The position numbers and the translations under genes are program-made. 64,000 nt of DNA, from positions 1 to 64,000 of the forward strand of contig JAPONM010000036.1 of NCBI GenBank assembly GCA_026713925.1, given 5' to 3'. This stretch comes from Gammaproteobacteria bacterium (GTDB taxonomy: Bacteria > Pseudomonadota > Gammaproteobacteria > UBA4575). This document shows positions 57,952 to 64,000 of the stretch, in pieces (the stretch's first letter is position 1; every line of letters begins with the position of its first letter). A model generated the notes under the pieces. That model had not been told where the DNA came from and made no database searches. It saw only the letters and a program-made list of their open reading frames with translations.

Positions 57952-58263
57952 TCAGTTGTTGATCCGACTATTGCGATACAACCCTTTCTCAAAACGATCG
58001 AAGTAGTTTTCAGTAAGGGGATGGGAAATCGGTGCAGGCGATGCATCCTGCTCCAGATGCTGCTCTGCAACATAGGTCGTCATCAACTGTCCGTCTACCA
58101 GGACATGGTACCATGGCTTGTCTTTGGGCGGCCTGGATCTTGCTACCTCCTCATACCACTGTTCCGTACCACTATATTCGGCATCCACGTCAAAAATGAC
58201 ACCTCGATAATTGAATTTCTTGTGCACGATGACCTGACCGATTGAAAACTGTGCCTGATTCAT
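57952..58263 (-). CDS. hspQ: Heat shock protein HspQ
   Basis: A 103-residue YccV/HspQ protein, with FSIGQVIVHKKFNYRGVIFDVD, KPWYHVLVD and TYVAEQHLEQD. HspQ binds hemimethylated DNA and tunes Lon protease in enterobacteria. The Met at 58263 has AGGAG 7 nt before it, which outweighs the upstream Met of the open frame. It is the first gene of a pair with the TerB-like protein. Confidence 0.93.
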   Translation of the reverse strand: MNQAQFSIGQVIVHKKFNYRGVIFDVDAEYSGTEQWYEEVARSRPPKDKPWYHVLVDGQLMTTYVAEQHLEQDASPAPISHPLTENYFDRFEKGLYRNSRINN

Positions 58264-58471
58264 GCCGGAACTCCTGAGCTTCGGGTTGCGGGTTACAGTC
58301 TGACCTTCCACATACTACCGCAATTGCCATGCCATGCTAACCAGGCCCTGAATATAGTTCTTTCCTGCCTGCATGAGATGGTATATAGGTGAAAATCTGT
58401 TAGGCTATGTCTGAGCCGGTAAACTTAAATGATGCCAAGCGCAACACGTCACATCAATACCCCGTCCCATT

Positions 58472-58756
58472 ATGTCTAGCAGAAGCACGGAACAACGCAT
58501 ACTGGTTGTGATGCGGAAACTGCTGGCGCAGATTGTACGCGATACCACACCTGGCCCCGGTGAGCGGCATCTTTTGAGTGAGCAGACCATCAAGGATATA
58601 CGCGACTGCTTCAGCCTGATCGCGGCGCGGGAGCGTGAACTGATTGAAGACACCGGAATTGAAAACAAGGACCGACCCTATTTTGTTGATGAACCGAAAA
58701 CTTCGACTGTCCTCAAGTTCAAACCTCCTCGCAAAAAGTCACCGGATGAAGACTGA
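58472..58756 (+). CDS. Small conserved hypothetical protein
   Basis: A 94-residue protein, hydrophilic and helical, with RSTEQRILVVMRKLLAQIVRD, GERHLLSEQTIKDIRDCF, ARERELIEDTGI and PYFVDEP. Similar small proteins of unknown function occur in other gammaproteobacteria, as I recall, next to the YkgJ-like gene; this is from memory and not tested. The gene ends 21 bp before that YkgJ-like gene. No clear ribosome binding site is seen. Confidence 0.72.
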   Translation: MSSRSTEQRILVVMRKLLAQIVRDTTPGPGERHLLSEQTIKDIRDCFSLIAARERELIEDTGIENKDRPYFVDEPKTSTVLKFKPPRKKSPDED

Positions 58757-58777
58757 GCCTGCTGCACACTCCTGCAC

Positions 58778-59194
58778 ATGGAACGCCTCGCAGATATCAA
58801 GGTAAAACTCGAACCCAGTGTCAGGATCACGGCAGAAAACAAGTGCGGCTACTGCACAAATTCATACTGCTGCACCTACGTAACGGAAGAACTCGCCACA
58901 CCCCGCAGCAAGCTGGACTATGAGCACATGCTCTGGCAGGTATCACATGAAGGCGTTGAGGTGTACAAGGACGACGAAGGCTGGTGGCTGATGATTTCCG
59001 GACGCTGTACTCACCTGCAGAAGGATGGAAGCTGCGGGATCTATGAGGTGCGTCCACAGATCTGCCGCGATCACAGCAATGATTATTGTGAATTTGATGC
59101 GCCTGTGGAAAATGACTATGACCTGCACTTTCCGGACTATCAAACCCTGCTTGAATACTGCAAGAAGCGTTTCAAACGCTGGGAACGGGGATAG
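58778..59194 (+). CDS. YkgJ family cysteine cluster protein
   Basis: A 138-residue protein with the cysteine cluster CGYCTNSYCC at 23-32 and CTHLQKDGSCGIYEVRPQICR further on, typical of the YkgJ zinc or iron-sulfur cluster family. The function of the family is not established. Its end abuts yrfG, which is on the other strand. Confidence 0.88.
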   Translation: MERLADIKVKLEPSVRITAENKCGYCTNSYCCTYVTEELATPRSKLDYEHMLWQVSHEGVEVYKDDEGWWLMISGRCTHLQKDGSCGIYEVRPQICRDHSNDYCEFDAPVENDYDLHFPDYQTLLEYCKKRFKRWERG

Positions 59195-59857
59195 CTAGGC
59201 AGGCATGATCTGGGCAAAATCCGAAATGGTTTCATAGGGCATTGGCCCCCGCTTCGGCTTGGAGCTGTCAGGCTGCTGAATCGTGAGCAGGTACCGGATG
59301 CCGTAGGCTTTGGCTGCTGCCAGCACATCAAGATTGTCATCAATGAACAGGGTCCTTCCCGGATTATAGGGCAGCATGTGCATCATCTTGTGCCAGAAAT
59401 CCTGCTGCTCCTTCGGGTACCCGAGATCATGGGATGAGACAATGCGGTTGAAGTATGACTCAATTCGTATGGAATCCATTTTCACCGCTATGCTGTCGGG
59501 ATGCGCATTGGTCACCAAGGCGGTATGCTTGCCGGCCTCCGTCAGCTTTTCAAGAAACCGTTCCACATTGGGGAACAGCCGGATGCGCCCAGCAATCTCC
59601 CGTGTGAGTGCAGACAGATCAAGACCCAGTTCTTTCGTCCAGTAGTCCATGCAATACCAGTCCAGCGTACCGGCTTTTCCTTTATAATAGCCCTGTAAAA
59701 GCTCCTTGGCATGACTGAATTCTATTTTGTTCTTCTGACTGTACCGCAGTGGCAGATACTGGTGCCAGAAGTACGTGTCAAAATTCAAATCAAACAAGGT
59801 CCCATCCATGTCCAGAAAGACAGTGTCGATATTTTCCCAGTCTGCTGGCATTGACAT
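59195..59857 (-). CDS. yrfG: GMP/IMP nucleotidase YrfG (HAD family)
   Basis: A 220-residue HAD hydrolase. The nucleophile motif is FLDMDGTLFDLNFD, motif II is VTNAHPDS, Lys lies in GYPKEQQ, and motif III is FIDDNLDVLAAA. The E. coli homologue dephosphorylates GMP and IMP. The Met at 59857 is preceded by AGGGA at 10 nt; a second Met two codons later is an alternative. It is divergent from cysQ; nudE, often between them, is missing. Confidence 0.9.
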   Translation of the reverse strand: MSMPADWENIDTVFLDMDGTLFDLNFDTYFWHQYLPLRYSQKNKIEFSHAKELLQGYYKGKAGTLDWYCMDYWTKELGLDLSALTREIAGRIRLFPNVERFLEKLTEAGKHTALVTNAHPDSIAVKMDSIRIESYFNRIVSSHDLGYPKEQQDFWHKMMHMLPYNPGRTLFIDDNLDVLAAAKAYGIRYLLTIQQPDSSKPKRGPMPYETISDFAQIMPA

Positions 59858-59891
59858 GGACAAGGATTCCCTGGACAGATAACCGTTGGTA

Positions 59892-60707
59892 ATGGACCCG
59901 GATACCATACAGCTTCAGGTGCTCATTGCTCCGGTCTGCGATATTGTAAAGCAGGCTGGACGCGAGATCATGAAAATTTATCTTGCAGGATTCGAGGTGA
60001 AAGAAAAGGAGGATCATTCACCGCTGACCACTGCCGATCTGGCCGCCCACAGGTTGATCTGTGACCAACTGCGTGCCCTGACGCCCGGTATCCCTATTCT
60101 CTCGGAAGAATCCGCTTCCATCCCGTACACTCAAAGGTCAAAGTGGGTAAGTTACTGGCTGATCGATCCTCTGGACGGTACCCGTGAATTTATCAAAAGA
60201 AACGGTGAGTTCACCGTCAACATTGCCCTGATTATCAATCATGTCGCCCATCTCGGTGTGGTCTATATTCCCGTACAGGACATCTGCTATTTTGCTGCGA
60301 CCGGATTCGGGGCATTCAAGCAGGAACAGGACCGGGCTGCATACAGGATCAGGACCCGGCCCTCTGCACCCGGTGAGACGCCTACAATTTGCGGCAGCCG
60401 TTCACATGCCGGCAATTCATTGCTGGCCCTGCTGGCACGGATTGGTGAACACGAAATGATCCGCATTGGCAGTTCAATCAAGACCTGCCTGGTAGCCGAA
60501 GGCACGGCAGACCTCTATCCCCGTTTCGGGCCTACCTCTGAATGGGACACTGCAGCGGCGCATTGTGTCGTACACGAAGCGGGGGGGTCGCTGGTCGACA
60601 CCCAGCTCAGACCCTTGCGCTACAACACCAAAGACTCGCTGCTGAACCCTTCCTTTATGGTACTCGGAAACTTGAATGATCAGTGGCGGGAAGTGCTGCT
60701 GTGCTGA
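59892..60707 (+). CDS. cysQ: 3'(2'),5'-bisphosphate nucleotidase
   Basis: CysQ hydrolyses 3'-phosphoadenosine 5'-phosphate, a by-product of sulfate assimilation. The 271-residue inositol monophosphatase-fold protein has SEESA (Glu72/Glu73), IDPLDGTREF with Asp92 and Asp95 for magnesium, and SEWDTAAAH near the end. The ATG at 59892 is the better start; upstream TTG is possible. It overlaps nothing and is divergent from yrfG across 34 bp. Confidence 0.94.
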   Translation: MDPDTIQLQVLIAPVCDIVKQAGREIMKIYLAGFEVKEKEDHSPLTTADLAAHRLICDQLRALTPGIPILSEESASIPYTQRSKWVSYWLIDPLDGTREFIKRNGEFTVNIALIINHVAHLGVVYIPVQDICYFAATGFGAFKQEQDRAAYRIRTRPSAPGETPTICGSRSHAGNSLLALLARIGEHEMIRIGSSIKTCLVAEGTADLYPRFGPTSEWDTAAAHCVVHEAGGSLVDTQLRPLRYNTKDSLLNPSFMVLGNLNDQWREVLLC

Positions 60708-60825
60708 ATCCTGAGGTGACCAGTACGATCCTTGTTTGCCTCGATCGGCCCGCAGGTTATCAGGTAGACCGCAACCCCTGCACAGTGCTTGCCTGAATTA
60801 CTCGGCACCAGTACGATATTCGCGC

Positions 60826-61848
60826 TCAGGAACTCCAGTCCTGCAAGACGATCTTGCCGATCGTGTGCCGGCTCTCAATTTCTGCATGGGCCAGCTTCAG
60901 ATTTTCCGCATTGATGGGTTCAAGTACCCTATTGGCGGTAGTCCTGATCCTACCTGCATCCACCAGCCCGGAAACCCGGTCCAGCAGGTGGTGCTGTTCG
61001 ATCATGTCCTGCGTCTCGTACATGGAACGGGTAAACATGAACTCCCAGACAAAGGTAGCGCTTTTGCTCTTTAATGCGCCGAGGTCAATATAGGCTGCGG
61101 TTTCAACAATTGAACAGATTTTTCCCTGGGGCGCGATCACGGTCGCCATGGTCTGCCAGTACTTGTCCGTATCATTGAGGCACAGGATAAAATCATAGCC
61201 GTCGATACCCAGTTCATTTACCTGCTCCGGGATGTCCTGGTAATGGTTAATAATGTGATCCGCACCCAGTTCCTTGCACCACGTATGTGACTCCGGCCTG
61301 GAGGCCGTAGCAGTCACAGTCAGCTTTGCAATCTGCTTGGCGAATTGCACTGCAATGGAACCCACACCCCCTGCACCGCCGATAATGAGCAACTGCCTGC
61401 CCTGGTCTGCACCATCCGGGTCGATTCCCAGTCGGTCAAACAAGGCCTCCCATGCCGTGATGCTGGTAAGAGGCAAGGCCGCTGCCTGGGTAAAATCGAG
61501 ACACTCCGGCTTGCTTCCCACGATGCGCTCATCAACCAGGTGAAACTCGCTGTTACACCCTGGGCGAATGAAGCTGCCGGCATAAAACACTTCGTCTTTG
61601 GGTTTGAACAATGTCGCCTCCGGACCCACAGCCTCAACCATGCCCGCAGCATCCCACCCCAGTATGCGGGGGGCCTCCTCCACCTTGTCCTGTGGAGCCC
61701 GCATTTTCGTATCCACTGGATTGACAGCTACGGCCTGCACCCTGACCAGAATCTCCCTGCCTGCAGGGGTGGGCCGTTCAAGCTCCAGATCGAGCAATGA
61801 ATCCGTCTCATGGATTGCAAGATACTTGTACAAACCGACTGCTTTCAA
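60826..61848 (-). CDS. Zinc-binding-dehydrogenase family reductase (medium-chain, zinc-less)
   Basis: A 340-residue medium-chain reductase of the quinone oxidoreductase type. It has VNPVDTKMR, ILGWDAAGMVEAVG, and the cofactor site IIGGAGGVGSIAVQFAK, but no cysteine set for zinc. The start is TTG at 61848, with AAGGAGG 7 nt upstream, a strong signal that fixes it. NADPH-dependent reduction of quinones or enones is likely but untested. It stands alone between cysQ and ppsA. Confidence 0.88.
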   Translation of the reverse strand: MKAVGLYKYLAIHETDSLLDLELERPTPAGREILVRVQAVAVNPVDTKMRAPQDKVEEAPRILGWDAAGMVEAVGPEATLFKPKDEVFYAGSFIRPGCNSEFHLVDERIVGSKPECLDFTQAAALPLTSITAWEALFDRLGIDPDGADQGRQLLIIGGAGGVGSIAVQFAKQIAKLTVTATASRPESHTWCKELGADHIINHYQDIPEQVNELGIDGYDFILCLNDTDKYWQTMATVIAPQGKICSIVETAAYIDLGALKSKSATFVWEFMFTRSMYETQDMIEQHHLLDRVSGLVDAGRIRTTANRVLEPINAENLKLAHAEIESRHTIGKIVLQDWSS

Positions 61849-62070
61849 TGTTTGCCCTCCTTATCTTTTGCGGTCATAGGATACAGCAGTCCCTGCGTGA
61901 GTATATAACGGATATTGTCACAGCATTGTTTCATGCATATAAATTTCCAGGCTGAGCTGACGGTATGCGTGCAGAGACTACGCCGAAACGGAGCCGGGCA
62001 AATTGTCTCGACTGTACAGTGCTTTAGAAGTCGATGACCGAAACCGGGAAGCACGGCATGCACCATGAAT

Positions 62071-64000
62071 TCACGGGCGGTGTCTTGACAGATGCAGCCA
62101 GGTACCGAGAACGGAATCAGGATTCAGTGAAATGCTGTCAATGCCCTGCTTGACCAGCCAGTCCGCAAAGTCAGGGTAATCCGAGGGCCCCTGCCCACAG
62201 ATACCTACATACTTGCCGGCTTGCCGACAGGCCTGAATTGCCATGCCGATCAGATGCCGGACGGCCGAATTCCTTTCATCAAATTGTCCGGCGACAAGTT
62301 CCGAATCGCGGTCAAGGCCCAGCGTCATCTGGGTGAGGTCATTCGAGCCAATGGAAAACCCGTCAAAATAGTGCAGAAACTGTTCGGCCAGTACCGCATT
62401 CGAAGGCAATTCACACATCATGATTACCTTGAGACCGTTCTCCGAGCGTTTCAGGCCATATCTGGCAAGCAGTGCAATCACACTCTTTGCCTCATCCAGA
62501 GTGCGTACAAACGGTACCATGACCTGGATGTTCGTAAACCCCATTTCATTGCGCACCTTACGCAAGGCCTGACACTCCATCTCAAAACAAGGTGCAAACA
62601 ATTCCGACAGGTACCGTGAAGTGCCCCGGTACCCGATCATGGGGTTTTCCTCCAAAGGCTCGTACAGGTTCCCACCCAGCAGGTTAGCGTATTCGTTCGA
62701 CTTGAAATCAGACAGCCGGACCAGAACGGGCTTGCCTTCAAATGCTGTGGCCAGCGTTGCAATGCCCTCCGCCAATTTTCCGACATAATACGCCTCCGGG
62801 TCGGCATACGCTGCGCAGCGGGTTTCGATGGTTGCCTTGAGCTCGCCCGGGAGCTGGTCAAAATCAATGAGTGCTCGCGGGTGCACACCGATTGTCTTGT
62901 TGATCATGAATTCCAGACGAGCAAGTCCGACGCCGGCATTGGGTGTCTGCGAAAATGAAAAGGCCTGCTCTGGGTCTCCTACATTGAGCATGATCTTGCA
63001 CGGGATGTCCGGCATCTTGTCCAGCCGGGTCCGGTTAATTTCAAATTCAAGCCGGCCATCATACACATACCCCGTATCCCCCTGCGCACACGACACTGTG
63101 ACCTCCTGTTCAGACTGGAGAGTACGGGTGGCATCTCCGCATCCAACGATCGCCGGCACCCCCAGTTCACGTGCAATGATGGCCGCATGACAGGTCCGCC
63201 CGCCACGATTGGTCACAATCGCTGCGGCACGTTTCATCACGGGTTCCCAGTGGGGATCGGTCATATCCGTCACCAGAATTTCCCCAGGCTCCATTCGCTG
63301 AATTTCCTGGAGCGACTGGATAATTCGTGCCCTGCCTGCACCGATGCGTTGTCCGATACTCCTGCCCGTTACCAGCACCTGCGAGGTTTCCGTCAGGGTG
63401 AATTTCTCGATCACTTTTTGTTCAAGGCTTTGAACCGTTTCGGGACGAGCCTGAACGATGTACAGCATTTCATCCGTCCCGTCCTTGGCCCATTCGATAT
63501 CCATGGGCCGCTGGAAATGCTGTTCAATCAGCATGGCCGCCCGTGCCAGGTATTCCACATCCAGGTCCGAGATGCAAAAGCGGTTCCGCTGGTGGGCGGG
63601 GACCTCAACAGTTTCCGTGCCACTGGCACCGTTCCTGAATACCATCTTGTGCGACTTGCTGCCGCAGGTGCGCCGGATTATGGAAGGCTGGGCACGGGCA
63701 AAGGCAGTCTTCGCCACATAAAACTCATCGGGATTGATCTGGCCCTGAACAATGGTCTCTCCCAGTCCATAGCCGGCGGTAATAAACACCACTTTCCTGA
63801 AACCCGATTCCGTATCAAGGGTAAACATTACACCGCTGGCTGCCAGGTCACTGCGCACCATCTGCTGGATACCTGCCGAAAGTGCAAGCCCGGTATGCGC
63901 GAATCCCTTTTGCGCCCGGTAGGCGATAGCACGGTCACTGAACAGGGATGCGAACACCTTCTGGACAGCAACCAGGACGCCTGCAGCCCCGCACACATTC
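62071..64000 (-). CDS. ppsA: Phosphoenolpyruvate synthase, partial (N-terminus outside window)
   Basis: PpsA makes phosphoenolpyruvate from pyruvate and ATP, allowing gluconeogenesis. The visible part is about 643 residues of roughly 790; the first part of the ATP-binding domain is beyond the right edge. Seen are the end of the ATP domain ([18 protein letters not shown]), the phosphohistidine motif [15 protein letters not shown], and the C-terminal PEP-binding barrel with ENPMIGYRG and GICGQGPS near the end. With pyk in the same window, both directions between PEP and pyruvate are covered. Confidence 0.97.
   Translation of the reverse strand, partial: NVCGAAGVLVAVQKVFASLFSDRAIAYRAQKGFAHTGLALSAGIQQMVRSDLAASGVMFTLDTESGFRKVVFITAGYGLGETIVQGQINPDEFYVAKTAFARAQPSIIRRTCGSKSHKMVFRNGASGTETVEVPAHQRNRFCISDLDVEYLARAAMLIEQHFQRPMDIEWAKDGTDEMLYIVQARPETVQSLEQKVIEKFTLTETSQVLVTGRSIGQRIGAGRARIIQSLQEIQRMEPGEILVTDMTDPHWEPVMKRAAAIVTNRGGRTCHAAIIARELGVPAIVGCGDATRTLQSEQEVTVSCAQGDTGYVYDGRLEFEINRTRLDKMPDIPCKIMLNVGDPEQAFSFSQTPNAGVGLARLEFMINKTIGVHPRALIDFDQLPGELKATIETRCAAYADPEAYYVGKLAEGIATLATAFEGKPVLVRLSDFKSNEYANLLGGNLYEPLEENPMIGYRGTSRYLSELFAPCFEMECQALRKVRNEMGFTNIQVMVPFVRTLDEAKSVIALLARYGLKRSENGLKVIMMCELPSNAVLAEQFLHYFDGFSIGSNDLTQMTLGLDRDSELVAGQFDERNSAVRHLIGMAIQACRQAGKYVGICGQGPSDYPDFADWLVKQGIDSISLNPDSVLGTWLHLSRHRP

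Overview
This window is chromosomal DNA from an unidentified gammaproteobacterium. The best evidence is gene order. coq7-speD-osmC, gshB-yqgE-ruvX-pyrR-pyrB-pyrC', yggS-proC-yggT-metX-metW, glnK-amt, rplM-rpsI and purE-purK all have arrangements known from Pseudomonas-like and other gammaproteobacteria, and the products read as gammaproteobacterial. Base composition is near 50% G+C by eye. I see no rRNA, tRNA, CRISPR array, phage or insertion sequence.

Region by region. 0-4.3 kb: the end of a lysine-rich histone-H1-like repeat protein, ilvA, rpiA, rplM-rpsI behind a leader with a terminator-like hairpin, and a small [2Fe-2S] ferredoxin. 4.6-9.7 kb: glcF-like Fe-S protein overlapping coq7, speD, an OsmC protein, a hemerythrin protein and a zinc alcohol dehydrogenase. 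9.9-16.2 kb: tryptophan genes trpG-trpD-trpC and rpe-trpE, separated by a foreign-looking block holding an opposite-strand methyltransferase and a 31-codon ORF with a strong ribosome binding site. 16.3-24.2 kb: two membrane proteins, an AcuI-like reductase, purK/purE/purC, bioD, amt and glnK. 24.3-31.3 kb: tkt-gap-pgk-pyk-fba on one strand, a central-carbon cluster ending in a class I aldolase.

31.6-43.4 kb is the accessory part. It holds a secreted Cache-like sensor domain, a cytochrome P450 fused to an N-terminal GPP34 (GOLPH3-like) domain, a Rieske oxygenase resembling DAF-36/Neverland or KshA, a tripartite RND efflux pump, a cupin and a thioredoxin-like protein. All are on the minus strand. 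The P450, Rieske and pump genes could together oxidise and export a hydrophobic, perhaps sterol-like, compound; that is inference.

43.4-57 kb returns to housekeeping: metK-ahcY-rsmE, gshB, yqgE-ruvX-pyrR-pyrB-pyrC' with a PyrK-like reductase, yggS-proC-yggT, metX-metW and an HU-like protein. 57.4-64 kb: TerB-like protein, hspQ, two small conserved genes, yrfG, cysQ, a medium-chain reductase and the C-terminal part of ppsA, which runs off the right edge.

The main points for follow-up are the GPP34-P450/Rieske/RND locus, the PqqA-like small ORF upstream of trpG, the probable frameshift in the signal peptide of the outer membrane factor, and the PyrK-like subunit next to a dihydroorotase without its metal-binding HxH.
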